Below, in pieces: positions 10,813 through 23,251 of a DNA stretch of 64,000 nt (position 1 is the stretch's first letter; each line of letters starts with the position of its first letter). This DNA is from Diphasiastrum complanatum. Its lineage: Eukaryota; Streptophyta; Lycopodiopsida; Lycopodiales; Lycopodiaceae. Under the pieces are notes generated by a model that was not told the origin of the DNA, did not search any database, and saw nothing but the letters and a program-made list of their open reading frames with translations. The stretch covers positions 57,857,982 to 57,921,981 of the forward strand of contig CM055099.1 of the NCBI GenBank assembly GCA_029204225.1, written 5' to 3'. A program made the position numbers and the translations under genes.

Positions 10813-11236
10813 CAAGGGGGGAAGAATGTTATGTCCATGTCCTACACAAGGGAATCAGAATAATTCCTGACGTGGATAGCCCGTCACTCCAGTTGTATGT
10901 GGTAATTAGTTATGCTACGTCATTCCGAACATGGTCGTTACAAGTAATTAATAATCATATGAGGGCCCAGACCTATAATTGGACATAGGAGCATTTGCAT
11001 GGTGAATGATTGCTATAATGCAAGAATAGGAGGTCAATAGCTTAATATACGCTGCATGGGAATCCTAAGAGAAATATTCTCTCCTCTTGGAGAGAATACT
11101 TACCATGGAAACTCGCCCATCTCCCTATTGGAATTTCAGATTCTTGAGCTAGGTTTTCCTCTCCTCTCTTGTATTCATTCACTGTGCATACCATACTTCT
11201 AGTTCCCAAAGTTGCTTTCTACAAAGCTATCAGACA
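10813..11236 (+). repeat. Polypurine tract and putative LTR (plus strand)
   Basis: CAAGGGGGGAAGAA (10813-10826) is a strong polypurine tract followed by TGTTATGTCC, a typical LTR start at 10827. The same arrangement (AAGGAGGGAAGAA then TGTTGTGGCC) begins the 3' LTR of the element at 58021-58502. A TATA-like AATATACG lies near 11044. The 3' end is a guess: near 11236 an imperfect primer-site-like string (GGTGATGCTAGAGC) follows ...CAGACA. No second copy of this LTR is present to confirm the edges. Confidence 0.45.
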
Positions 11237-11379
11237 GGTGATGCTAGAGCTTTCACACAGTGTCAGTTCACAACTCTGGAAGCTCTGCATACTGCATACG
11301 AGGACTTCCAAACAAAAATGTTTGAGGATAGAGGGTGACGGTCATGAACAAGGTCCTCTACCTTGTAATGAAACTTCGA

Positions 11380-11721
11380 AATACCTACGATCAGGTCTTC
11401 AAGTACAGCTTCACTTCTAGGCCAACACCTACACCTTTCATATGGCATGTCACAAAGGGTACTTCACTTCTTTTGGTGCCTTATGAAGGAGAGAATAAGG
11501 TCATCAACATGGCCAGTGTTGGTAAAGCTCGTATCGAGGGCATTGGTACTATTCCTATTTTTCTCTCATCTACAAATAGGAATGTAAGCTTGAAGAATGT
11601 TTTGTTCATACCTTCCATGATAAATAATATTATGAGAGTGTGTCAAATGGTTGACAATCCGCATGTTGTTTCCACGTCAAGGACTGCAGATGAGTTAGGC
11701 AGCCCACCAACCGCTCCTTGA
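11380..11721 (+). pseudogene. Copia protease-region remnant
   Basis: The frame at 11335-11721 contains INMASVGKARIEGIGTIPIF, LKNVLFIPSMINNIM and a CQMVD segment. This matches the retropepsin-to-GAG-pre-integrase stretch of family A (GIGTIPISLS, LENVLYIPSI, SQMIDKG). The catalytic DSG region upstream is eroded, and the frame leaves copia sequence after about 11660. Confidence 0.7.
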
Positions 11722-14433
11722 TACAGAAGCCAAAATCATCCATCTCATCATTCGATTGATCTGAATGTTGTTATAGATAAGATTCTAGATAATGTGGATT
11801 CTTCTTCAGATATTAGGGGAGTTTGTAAAAGTTTATGTACTAGATTTCCTGTCAGACACATTCTCAGAATCTAAAAGGTACATTGCTTTTGATGAGTACA
11901 TAACCAATAGAATTGATGATCTAGGAGGACAATTCCAATTTTGTATAGGTGAGATCAATTATAATTAATTTATAAATAATACATTCTGCAATGAGTTGAA
12001 GAAAAATAAACTTTATATATTTCAGACCCAATGGTGGAAGCTGTATTGATATATTTTATGAGTAGATATACAAATGGCATCAGTAAAGATATTGGAGTTG
12101 TATTGTAATGGTTTCTGCATTCATTGGATTGAGAGGAGCTGGCGAGAAAATTCTTCAAACATGCAAGCTTGGAGACAAGCGTCTTCATCATTCCGTTTGG
12201 ATGAAGCTGGAAGTTACACTCACATGTGCATAAAAATGAATTTCCTGAAGGCCACCCGTCGGCATATCGACTCCATGTACAAGAGAATGGTGGAGCTCTT
12301 TCCCAAGCCTGATGGCCTCAACATAGACACAATATTGAGATCGTTGATGCAAAAGTAAGTTGATATTGTCACTGATTGTTTTTTATCTGCATTATGTCAA
12401 ACAATTAGAACTTTTATTTTATTTCAAACTAACAATTATATATTTCATCTTTTTAACAAGACAATACATTTAGTTTTAGATGGTTTTGCATCATGTAACA
12501 TCCAAGCATTTCTGGAATGGCAATATTTACCCCCCAATTGTAATATACGTGAGATAAAATTTTCAATGTCCAGTATCCTGATGTGATTATAGTGGAATAT
12601 TTTAACTTATCAATAATTGTCTAGTCTATAAACTCAATTACTTTTTTATTTATAGTTCCAATGCCCTAAAGTACCAATGAATTATATGTACGAGTATCAA
12701 TACGAAGTGCTACATATTCTGCTACCCACACAAGACCATGCCCAAATTTGACAAAAGATACATTTGATGATGATGAAGTTGAAGTTCTGGTCAATATGGT
12801 TGCGGCCACCTTATTGGGAATGTAAACTGAACATAGAAATATTGGTTTTTACATAGAGAAAACACATTAGTGTATATAGCATTTTGTATCACATGATCAT
12901 GCATATAAGAGATAAAAGATGCATTTTTGAAAATAATTCGATGCTATCATTGTCCAAGTTAATCCTTTATTCATTTGAGCTCAAAACTTTTCTATCAGGT
13001 TCTATGTGTTAGATCTTGATCTAGATACATTACACTATGATTTTAGCAAGAGCAATGGATCAAATGATTGAAAACTATTAAAATTGGCCCCACATGTGTG
13101 TAGGATAGTACCAGTATGGACTGTAAACTGAGAGTGAAGAACTTTTACATACAAATGCATTTTAATCATAAAAACTCAAGACAAATGTGAGAATTACAAG
13201 CAAATGCTAGAAATTGTCAATGTCTCATCAACTTCTCATTGAAAATGGTGATTTCTTTATAGATCAAGTACATGAACGACCTGTGTACTGGTCCAACAGG
13301 CCTTCACACATGTGGGGAGTGCCACATCATGTAGATCCACCAATAGGAGCAAGATATGCCCATAGATCAAAGTTGACTTATCCTACTAACTAGAATCCAA
13401 CTACTAGTCTCCTTAAAAATAGAAATCTTCCCTACAAAATAGGATCTAAGAAAATATGTACATCTTATCAAGTACATCCAGATCCACATGTATGAATAGC
13501 ATCTTGACATGTGAGAGCATTTACTCATTCACATGGAAGTGCAAGCTAATTACAAGGGATTGGCCAAAATCCTGAATGGCAAGACACCCTATAAGGTGTG
13601 GACTGGATTGAATTCTGCACCTGGATTATTCTGAAACCTTTAGTCTTGTGGTAAATTCTGGTTATGTTTTTGTGTAATTCAAAACTCCCGCCCGAGCAGG
13701 TTCTTGGCTTGTGATTGGACCATAATTGTTGCCCGCCAGTCTCCCAGTGCCCGAGTCTTAACACTTAAGGTTAATGTAGGTCTAATTTGAACTGCCCACA
13801 GTTAACCAAACTTATGTGGTCTAGGGAAGAGGGTGGGTCAACATTCATTGAAATTTGGTTTTTATTTTCTTGACAATTTTACTTCTAGTTTTAAATTCTG
13901 CTATTCATCCTATATCACCTTTGAAATGGCTTCTAGTAGCCATAGACCACAAAGTAATATTGTCTCAATTTTTGATTGTAATGCAAAAGACTCTGAAGGC
14001 TCTTGGATACCATGTATCTATAGAAAATTTCAATGGCTTTTAATGCATCTCTCATCAAGAAGTGTCGTGAAACTGTGTCTTTTTCGTTTTTGTTGTCGCG
14101 AACAATTTTGTGTCTTTGAATTTTCTTTTGCGTGGAAGCTTCACATGATCCTAGAAACGTGACTGCACATCACAGAACAGATTCTATTCTAGCAATCAAG
14201 ACAGATGGCAGAAGACAAGGAGATGCACGAAAATAGAGCAACTGTATTATCAATTTGATTTTGGGAGCGAGATCGTCAATGTCTCGCTCGTTGGCGGCCT
14301 GACCCTCTGCTCTTTTTCACTGTCTTCTGCTCTTTGGCAGACTTTCATGCACAGCTCTTTCGTTTCTAGTGTTTTTCTTTTCTACTCTACTCGCTACGTC
14401 TCTCTCTCTCTCTTACAAAAATTCTGTCTATTC
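11722..14433. other. Mostly featureless AT-rich DNA with weak coding-like patches
   Basis: A plus-strand frame at 12074-12358 (94 codons) ends at AAAAGTAAGT, which resembles a 5' splice donor, so it could be an exon; I recognise no domain. Near 13530-13620 a plus-strand stretch reads AKILNGKTPYKVWTGLNSA, reminiscent of the copia integrase C-terminus. Nothing else is supportable. Confidence 0.35.
14429..14433. repeat. TSD of solo LTR, left
   Basis: TATTC, repeated exactly at 15117-15121. Confidence 0.85.
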
Positions 14434-15116
14434 TGTTAAAAATTCACAATTCTAGCTTGACTAGTTTTGGTCATATGACTTGTAAATAATTAGATGGTCA
14501 TGATGTGGCTTGTCACACGTGCCAAATAGCATAGGATTCCATTCATAAGGATGTTCTCAAGTAGACCTAAGTATTAGAACCTTTGGAATGAGTCCAAATT
14601 ATGCTTAGATACAAGGGAGAAAAAATAGGAGCTATTTTTGGTAATTTTTGCATTGTTGAGGGATCTCCAAGATTCCAACCCTAACTTGGTAGGGATGAAA
14701 GATCCACCAAAATTAGCATTAGGGATAGGTTTAGGGCTACTCATACCTGCCCAAAACCGTGATGGATCATGTATATATAGTTGATGATATGTCACCAAAA
14801 TCAATCAAGCAATTTCATGTTTTTTTCTCTCATAATGGTGCAATTGCTCTCTATGTTCATAATTGTTTGAGTACTTGTGATTACTAATGATTATAGGATT
14901 GAATGTAGGTCTGGTGTACAGTACTCAGACTGTGGGAGGCCGTACTTTCACACGTGTGAAGCCTTCTTCAAGGATTTGGGCCATTTAGTGAGGTTCAAGC
15001 ATAGATTTTTGATGGATTTTGATGGTTCAACTTGTGCTAGTCTTATGAAATCATAATCTATTGTTTCCCTCATCATTTCAAGTGTTTTAGGATACTTATT
15101 TGCTGTAATTTTTACA
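14434..15116 (+). mobile_element. Solo LTR with intact target-site duplication
   Basis: A 683-bp LTR starting TGTTAAAAAT and ending ATTTTTACA, flanked by the perfect 5-bp TSD TATTC (14429-14433 and 15117-15121). It contains TATATATAG near 14774 and the palindrome TTCACACGTGTGAA at 14947-14960. Its first part is homologous to 42078-42500. There is no internal domain on either side, so this is the product of LTR-LTR recombination. Confidence 0.88.
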
Positions 15117-15121
15117 TATTC
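15117..15121. repeat. TSD of solo LTR, right
   Basis: TATTC, partner of 14429-14433. Confidence 0.85.
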
Positions 15122-15539
15122 TTCTTATATTTATAATCCAGAAAGGATAGTTTATATTTCCACTGTGTGGAGTTTACAAGATAGCTAAACGCATAATCAC
15201 AAGACTAGTCAACGCTAATCGACTAATCAATTACTCTCCGTCGTTGCCACTCATTTCAACTGGGCGTGAAGTCTACGACTCCAAGTGACATAGTTGAAAA
15301 GTAAAAAATGACATCTTGACAAAAGGCCCTTTTGGTGCTCGAACTACCTCTCATGCGATGGTGCCCTAAAGTATGTCGGTGGTGATGGAACTAGACACAC
15401 TCATAGATTGAAGTACATAATCATCAAAGGATCACAGAGAGAGATGGGTTTCTGGAGGATTGCATAGTACTTGGTAAAAAATACGTTTAGAAAATCATAG
15501 AGGACAAATTTTTTGATTTTTAATGTTTGATGCAGGAAA

Positions 15540-16013
15540 GATGTTTAGTCCTAAACACTATGAAGATGACTATGACAAGCACACATGAGTAAAAGTTTGG
15601 CTTGATCGGTTTTTAGAAACTTTTGGAAGCAATCCAAGGACAAACATAGTCGACAAAGAAAAGTACATAGGACAATTGGAGGAATTTATTGAATTGATGC
15701 GGACTTTCCTATCAAGGGAATGCATGGGGCATGTGGAAAGGAAGAAGAGTGGCTGCAAAGTTTTATTCACGTTATTCAGTTATGGCAAATCATGCAGATT
15801 CTTCCTATGAGTATATCATATTGTGAAAGAGGATATTTGAAACAAAATGATATCAAAGCACAAAACCATTCTAGTTTGAAGATATGGACCCTTAATGCTC
15901 TTATGCAAATATCACTAATTGGTCCTCCCATCCATGAAGTTGATTGGCTCACAATTCTAGATATATGGAATGTTGTTAAAAGTCGGTGTGCTCACTTGTT
16001 AGAGGGATGTTTA
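15540..16013 (+). pseudogene. hAT-transposase-like C-terminal remnant
   Basis: The frame at 15720-16016 contains SYCERGYLKQNDIKAQNH, then LKIWTLNALMQISLIGPP. This fits the C-terminal dimerisation region of hAT-type transposases and the related zinc-finger-862-like proteins ('CERGFS.qN.IK...R..L...tLdaLm.is..gp'). An upstream frame (15540-15720) with helical, charged sequence probably belongs to the same gene but is joined through a frameshift. There is no catalytic triad region or BED finger in view, so it is a fragment. Confidence 0.55.
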
Positions 16014-19000
16014 TAGCACATCATGTCAAAAAGATGCTACTAGCAATGCAACAATTTTTGAATTGTTTCTAAAGTTTCAAAAGATGTTGCATATATTGTG
16101 CGTAATGTTCAAAATCAACATGGTGATAACCGGAAGAAGTATTTTTTTTGTTATTGTTAGTAAAATAGGCCTGTGATAGTAATCTTACTATCTATTAATA
16201 CGTTGCAACAAGTTTTGAAATGTTTTAGAGATCTTACATATACTATGGAATATGTTTAGAATCAATGTGGTGCATCGTGCGATGTATTGTTTTTGTTATT
16301 CGTCACCTACCATTTGTTATGGCTTTTTTTTCTTGCTAACTACTAGAGGCTTTCAAATCTTGCAAGGAATGCTAAAACTTTGGACTTCTACATGAAAGTC
16401 AGTTTTCCAATAGAAGAGGTCCTTATAAAAGTGAGCTTTTGCCTTCTCGTTAATGTTGACTTTTGCAAATAGTCCATTGACCAATTTGAAAGAGAATCAC
16501 GCTAATGCCTTTTGCAAGCCAATGCCAATAACTAGAAGAATATATTCCTCTCTTCTAGCCTGAAATCCTAATGGAATATCTTAAATTTATTGGAAAGCAC
16601 ACGAAGCATATGAAGATTATGGGTTCGTCTCATACCGACTGTTGTAGGATAGACGCGGGACGGGCCCGGGTGTGATGTAGGATAGATATGTTGTGATTGT
16701 GCTGATGTAGTAGATTTTTGTAGTTTGGCTGCTTGCTGGTTTTGGCTGATTTAGGTGTCTTATATTGCAACTTTTTCGCAACTGATTTAGTGGCGCTCAA
16801 GCCTCACTTATTACACCGAATGTCCTGCACCTCCCAACTTCCAAGGATCAACCTATTCCATGGCAGAATCAGGTCAAATGTATTCTTGGTCGACTTAGGC
16901 AGTATTGAGAATATTATTGGTCGAATATGCCGTCAATTCCCATAATTCTTGCCCACAGTTTGTAGAGAATCGAGATAAGTGTTTGTTTCGGCGCCCCGCA
17001 TTTCAAACTTCATACCTTCAAGTTTAACATTTAAGTCAGCTTTTCCAGCTCAGTTCTTTGATGATTAAGCCAAAAGTTGACAGAGCAGCATATTTTACAC
17101 CTAGCGTGACAAGCAGGCATGGCTGCAAACATCTTAGGGAGGTGAACGGGAGAATCACAATCTTCCGCCCTGCCATGACATTGCCTAATGCCAACCTTGG
17201 TTTAGGAAGGCCCCGCCACTGCAGTGGCGGTGCAAGATAATCTGCTGCAAAGTTGACGCCCGCACTCCAAAACAACGCATGAACTTCACTGAATCAGGAT
17301 GCAGTGATAGGAATCAAACAAGTTAGAAGCTAAATGCTCAAAAACCAGATCTGCCAATGTGTTAAAGCCGGCAGCGCCCACAATTCTAGTCTCTAGATAA
17401 ATCAAATCAAATGGTCAGCATTCATGTTGCACCAATTTAAGATGTTGAGAGCAGCCCAGCTTAGAAACTTGATAGAAAAGTCAGAGCCCAGGTGGGTCGT
17501 CTGTCAACGGTCATCCACTCCAGTCTCCATTATAATCCATATCCTGTAGCAGCCCTGAGAGTAGCAGGCTCTAGCAGCCCTGAGAGCAGGAGATGAGAAC
17601 AGGAAATGACTGAGGTTGGCAACTTTCTTTTGCTTTGTCTGTTTTCGTCTGATTGCAGATTTTATTATATATATAGCAATAGCAGTCCGACTACGTAGAC
17701 TCTCGGGACTCGAACTTCCAAGCTTAAACGGCGCACCCGCCCCGTCTTCACTCTTCTCTCACGTGCGTTGTGTCGTATTGGCAATTTGGCATTTGGGAAG
17801 CTGACTGTTGACCTTAGAAATTCCCACGTAGTTCAAGTCTCTTCTTAAATTGTCACCCAAATCTTAAGAGATTCATACCATAACTTTGCATCACATCAAA
17901 AGTTTCTTTACTCCCAAGTTCAAGCTTTCCCATGATGAAGGGATTTTTTCTTTATACATATTATACAATTACTCAACTAGTAGTTATACACAGCATATAT
18001 AGCCTAGCAATGCCATGTGTGCAACATGCAAGCTCCTAAGATGTCACTATGCAACGGTTGAGATTAGAGCACATGCCTTGTTGGTCGCAGTCAACAACTC
18101 TACACATACAACCCACGGGCCACAATGTGACTGTAAGCATACAATATCTATACATACACTTATAGCTATGTGGAAAGGTCACTATAAAAAAAATCCTCCA
18201 TGGAGAGATTACACAAACTTTTTATGGGCCAATCCTTTTGTGATTTTTATGGATTGCAATATAGTCATGAAACTTCTTATGGACCTTATAAAGGTTTAAA
18301 TGTGCTTATGGGTTATCATTATTTATATTACATTGGCCAAAGGCCATGCCACTTTCAATGCCAATAATAACCCTTAGAAATTTTTATGAGCATGCATAAC
18401 TTTTTTGAAAATTCATATGAAATTCCACAAAATCTACCAAGCCAAACATGCATTTTTCATAAGAACAATGTGAGGGGGACATTTCTTCTCATAGTTTAAT
18501 CATCCACAAAGATGTGTCTATTTTTTTTAACCCTATATAAAATGTTGTATTTTGTTATATTTAATTTCTTGGAGACAACAATGACAATGGAATGGAGAAA
18601 ATGGATGTCATCCCTTGAGATGAACAAAGAGATTAGATAACATACTTTATCGATGTTACTAATCTTTCAAAAAAATAAACAATTTTTTGCTACCAAGTTT
18701 GAGCTTGATTATTACATAACAAAAGTCTATGATACTTTTGCATATGAAAATAAGTAAACCTTTGCAATAGGCACATTTTGTTTTTATTCAAATGAAGAAA
18801 AGATTAGGGCCTATCTTCTCCAAATACACCTCCATCTCATGTTTGATGAAGTAAGCTCATTGAGCTCCAAGTATGTCATTGTAGAGCAAACCTATTTGTT
18901 GAACTCCATCATAAGTTCAAAATTCTTGGATAATGTAAAGACTCCCTAAGTTCTAGACGTATATGTGTGCAAGCTTCTCAAGCTCAAGCTTATGCTGAAT

Positions 19001-20881
19001 TGGTCCATTTAATGTCTTTCCTTGAACCGCAAGAAGCTCTTTTTATCCTAGCTTGATCACACCTCATCCAAGAGTCTTGGGCCATTTGGTGCATTTGTTG
19101 GGAGATTGTTTGGCTTTTATTATGCACACTTCACTTGTCCCCTTGACTAGTTCATTATATGTCTATGTGGATATCAAATATACCAAAAGATATTTCTCTT
19201 GTTGGACTCTCTTTTGTTTTGACTGAAGAATTGAAGGCCTATAGCACAAACTTATTTGACCTTGGCATTGATCAAAAGATTGAAGTAGGTATAGAAGTGC
19301 AACTTGTAGATTGGCAGCCTTTAGGAGACAAGGAGCAACCACTCTTTAGCATACTCCCACTTCAACTTTCAAAAGGTGTTGTGCACACAACATTCGCAAC
19401 CATAAACCTAGCCTTTGGTAGTTGATAACTCACAATCACAAAGATAAAATTTTAAATAATATTTCTTGGTGCATGTTGTGCATTAGCCATTGATCTAGTA
19501 AAGAGTTGCTAGAGTCCTCAATAGATAACTAGCAACCCAACCAAGTGTTGTTTGAGATTTGACAATGACAACCTTAGAACTTTGGAAACACTTGACACAA
19601 GTTTTATAGGTAGATAATTGTTATAAACCCTTTAACAAGAAGACAAATACATTAGATTCTAACTACATGACCAATAGGTTGTAAGTAGGTTGATGAGATA
19701 TAGTAGCCATGGTGGCAAAATTAAAGAACAACCTTTCACTAGCAAAAAAAACATCATTAATGTTAATTCTAAGGTTGCTCTTTATGATATTGTACTTGTG
19801 AGTTTTCCCTTACAATTTCTTTCAAGTGCTTGTTGAGGCTTGTCCATTGAAACCATTTGAAATCGTCTGGTAGATTCCCTTGAATACATAAAAAATATGA
19901 CGTGCACATCATGAGAGGTATATGTTAATGTCCTCTCTTCTCTTCTAGTTAACTTACATTATAACTTTGATTTTATTTTTGTAAAATTACCTAGATGGTT
20001 TTGGCACATGCTCATCCTTGGTGCTCACACACGAATGGTAGACCTTTGGTAGTTATGGCACTTATTCTTTTAGTGCACATTTCATCTTTTCCCATCCCTG
20101 GTTTCAGTTACAATTTTGTGAGTGCATCCTCATAGAATTGAACAATAACTCAAAAGATGCTCTAGCATCTAGGTATATTGGCAACTATGTCTCAATTGAA
20201 AATTTGGAGCCTCACACTTACAAATTATCCACGTTATCTCCCTATGGTCTTTCCTTTGTTGATCCTCACTAATATCGGAATCTCTTCTCAAAGATTATTT
20301 TCATTTTTATAGAGACATGAAAATAAAGGAGAGTACGTATAGTATTCATCCATGAAACTTTGATCTAGACAATCATGTTTTGGTTTCAATAGAATTCCAA
20401 GCATTTTGTCCAACTTTGAGTAACCAAACTCCAAGGTCCATGCCATGCATTGACCGAGTCCAAAAATCAAGTTCAAGAGAAATGCATAGAGAAAACTATT
20501 TGTGCTTTTGAGAAGTTTTAGTATCACATTGACTTGGTAGCAATTGAAAGTTGCACCACTTGGAATGACCTTACTGATTTTGTGCACACACACACACACA
20601 CACACACATTCTATCAATAAGAATCCATCTTTATTCTTCTTCATTTGTGCCAATTTGTTTGCAGCACCACTAAATATTTGAGTATCGTTGTCAATTTGCT
20701 TTTAGATGTCGTATGTTTTGGCTAGTGCGCTAATGTTCTTTTCTTGAGGCTAGCATGGTAGAATCATAAACTTTTACAATTTACAATGCATCCTCAAGAA
20801 AATTGAAGACATGATTATGGCACTAATTGTACTAGTTACATCATAATTATTGAAAAAATTGTAATGAAGACATAGTAGCAA
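16014..20881. other. Long intergenic stretch without a supported gene
   Basis: 16620-17830 is more GC-rich than its surroundings, with several small frames but no domain. 17620-17800 has a TATATATATAG string followed by a GC-rich CT-containing stretch, which could be a promoter of an unseen transcript. 18550-19430 has short frames (such as 19159-19425, 88 codons) without recognisable homology. No LTR ends were found. Confidence 0.4.
20585..20608. repeat. (CA)12 microsatellite
   Basis: Uninterrupted CA run. Confidence 0.95.
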
Positions 20882-21443
20882 TTATGGTAGGCTACCAGCT
20901 GTCGGGCCCAATATGACCAAATTCGACCAACAAACCTGGGTAGAAATTGCCATTATCCAACTTTTGTAGGCTTCAAGTAGACTCAACAATAGAGTCATGA
21001 GTGCATCAAAATCGTCTATGACTGAGCCAGTTGCAGTCATCTGCTCTATAAGATTTTTGAAGGTGTTGAGATGACTCAAAACACTATCTACATCAGACAT
21101 TCTGAGGGTGAAGAATTTCCTCCTCAGATGAAGCTTGGAAGTAACGTCTATAATGTCGTAGAGAGTTGCTAGAATGTCCCATGCATCCTTAGCAGTCTGA
21201 GTAGCACGTATGTGGCTGATCTGAGTATCTTTGATGTTGAGGGTGATCATGGCAAATGCTTTGCCATCTCTCAGTTTTCACTTGGTGATGATGGTTGTAT
21301 CACCTTCTGGTTTGAGCTCTATGCCATCAACGATGTCCCACAGTTCTTTGGCTAGAAGTATAACCTTCATTTTGAATTTCTAGAGATGGTAGTTATCTCC
21401 ATCGAGTTTGTCAATGAGAGATGAACTAGATGATGGATCCATT
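20882..21443 (-). pseudogene. Copia C gag remnant (UBN2-type)
   Basis: On the minus strand, translation from about 21443 opens MDPSSSSSLIDKLDGDNY with a stop where the family has Trp. It continues as a gag helical domain: KELWDIVDG, AFAMITLNIKD, DAWDILATLYD, RRKFFTLRMSD. At least two in-frame stops occur. The rest of gag and all of pol are absent; the element is truncated near 20880. It lies downstream of its own LTR (21586-22022) and primer site. Confidence 0.75.
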
Positions 21444-21572
21444 CTGGTTGAACAAGATTGTTGGTAGAAACAACGATTGTTGGACGATTGTTGGCTGTGC
21501 ATTTGCTAGAAAGATGTCTAGATAGAAACAAGACCAATAATCTGCAGTAGAAATGTAGATTACTGAAATGTC

Positions 21573-21585
21573 CACTCTAATATCA
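21573..21585 (-). promoter_or_regulatory. Degenerate primer-binding site of copia C
   Basis: The minus strand reads TGATATTAGAGTG next to the LTR end, three mismatches from the initiator-Met site TGGTATCAGAGCG. Confidence 0.55.
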
Positions 21586-22022
21586 TGTCATAAAACGTGG
21601 GGATGACCGGCAATGGAAGCTCGAAACTTTGAGCGTAGGCGTGTAGGAACGGAAACGCAATAGTTAGCAACAGAAATATTCAAGAAGAATGATTCATACA
21701 AATTGCGCAAATGAACAATACAATAGTGAGACAAAAATTGCACTCTGATTAATATTAACAATGAGTACAATGGCTTGAAGTAATAACTTCAACTTGTTGA
21801 GCATGATAATGCTGGCTACAGATAACTCTGATTGAAAAAAGAGTATTTACACTTACATAGCTTGATTCAGCTAGTGTATATATTTACAAGTGTCGAGAGA
21901 CAAATATCTTATAAGCCTTGAATGTTGTTTACGCCAGTCTTTGTATATGTACAAAGTGGATAACTACCCTTGGGATATTTAACGGTCCAGCTATTTTTAG
22001 GGTTGATGATAACTGAAGAAAC
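21586..22022 (-). repeat. 5' LTR of copia C (right edge uncertain)
   Basis: The plus-strand start TGTCATAAAACG is followed within 440 bp by ...GAAGAAACA, which would be the LTR start read on the minus strand. No second copy is available in the window, so the right edge is inferred. It abuts the first LTR of element B. Confidence 0.45.
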
Positions 22023-22860
22023 ATTCTGTTTTTAATGCCAAAGCTTTGCTAGCTTTCAATTTTTGAACCTTTGACAAAAGGTGAACGACATGACCTGACA
22101 CGAGATCAGTCATGCCCCACAAACAACCAACAAGAAAATTAGCCAAATACCATGACATCATCAGAAGTGTTCTAGATCGTGGCTAATCTGCCACTCTTGT
22201 AATTCGTGAATTAGTTGTAGATGTTCAATCTTTCTAATCTGTAAGTTACAAGATGCGACACGAAATTGTTTGCGAATCATATACTTTCTAATTTGATGCA
22301 TAATGTAAGTCTAATGCTACTAAACAAGACAAGATGTCAGAAGACAAAAAATACAGAATATGAATCCGCCTGCGTGTGAGACATTTTCTATAATAGGATC
22401 TGTAGATCCACAAGTCTGCTAGTAAGCAAGACTCGAATTCGTGAGAGAACTATTTTTCTCTCACGCCAACGCACTGCGTGGATCTGCATGCAGTGCTTGA
22501 AGAATCAAAAAAATCAATAGATAATTTGTAGCTGTTGTGCACATTATTATCCTAGATGATTGTATGATCAGCAGTGTCTAACTACTCTCTGAAGGATTGT
22601 AGGAGTGATACAGTCGGTAGTGACCAGCGATCACATTTGAACTCCTGACAAACTGATCTCATTCGCAAATCTTGTTGCTTCATAATTTGCTTCGCTTCGC
22701 GATCACCTGGATACAAGGGTAAATCAATTACAGAGCTCACCTAGGTTTCGTTTCGTTTAGTTTCGTCCTATTTCGTTTTGTCTCATCTCGTCTCGATATA
22801 GAGCTTGATTGATCTTGTCGCGAATTATTTTGCTTCGTTTCGTTTCGTTTCGCGATCTAT
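22014..22860 (+). repeat. 5' LTR of copia B
   Basis: The two ends are shared with the 3' LTR at 33051-33475. Near the start, AATGCCAAAGCTTTGCT and CATGACATCATCAGAA are shared. Near the end, the pyrimidine/GT-rich TTTCGTTTCG-type run and ATTGATCTTGTCGC are shared. About 540 bp in the middle are missing from the 3' copy. The exact start is either TGAAG at 22014 or TGTTTTT at 22027, and the end near 22860 is approximate. The CGTTTCGTTT repeats make much of the LTR low-complexity. Confidence 0.7.
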
Positions 22861-22869
22861 GTAAAAAAC

Positions 22870-23251
22870 AGCTCACTTACCTGTTGAGAGCCTTATCCAG
22901 ATCTTTCCAGACAACCAGAACCATGCTCGCAAAATATTCTACAATGACCCTCAAAAAGGCAATTGTCAAAATTCGAGAGGAAGTCGAGGCAAGAGAGCAT
23001 CTTAATCACAAGGATGCTTTTGACCAAACCCTCTACAACAACAAACAAAAGACAAAGAAGCAATTCAAGCCTAAGAGGGAGTCAAATCAAAGGCATGATT
23101 GTGATCAACACGCGGAGGAGACAAGCAAAGGCAAGTGGAAGAACAAAGGGAGGTTGAAACAGCAAGGTGGAGAAAAGAAGACTTGCGTGAGATGCAGACG
23201 AGATGGGCATGCTAGCTCAATTCGAAAATTGAATGTATCCATTGCCACAAG
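22870..23251 (+). pseudogene. Copia B gag C-terminal part, interrupted by element A
   Basis: The plus frame reads LLRALSRSFQTTRTM, then LKKAIVKIREEVEAREHL, a Lys-rich linker and a first CCHC-type knuckle (CVRCRRDGH). The N-terminal half of gag is missing. A second zinc knuckle starts at about 23233 (CIHC). It is cut by the insertion of element A after 23251; its His and last Cys lie at about 29690-29715. A one-base frame slip separates the two knuckles. Confidence 0.8.
23247..23251. repeat. TSD of copia A, left
   Basis: ACAAG immediately before TGTGAAAA; identical to 29683-29687. Confidence 0.93.

Noticed and set aside
17036-17275. 79-codon minus-strand frame in a GC-richer patch
   Set aside because: No recognisable domain and no support from neighbours; an overlapping frame of similar length lies on the other strand.
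17680-17800. T-arm-like string (AGTTCGAGTCCC on the minus strand) suggesting a tRNA gene
   Set aside because: The flanking bases do not form a proper T-stem, and no acceptor or anticodon arm can be built around it.
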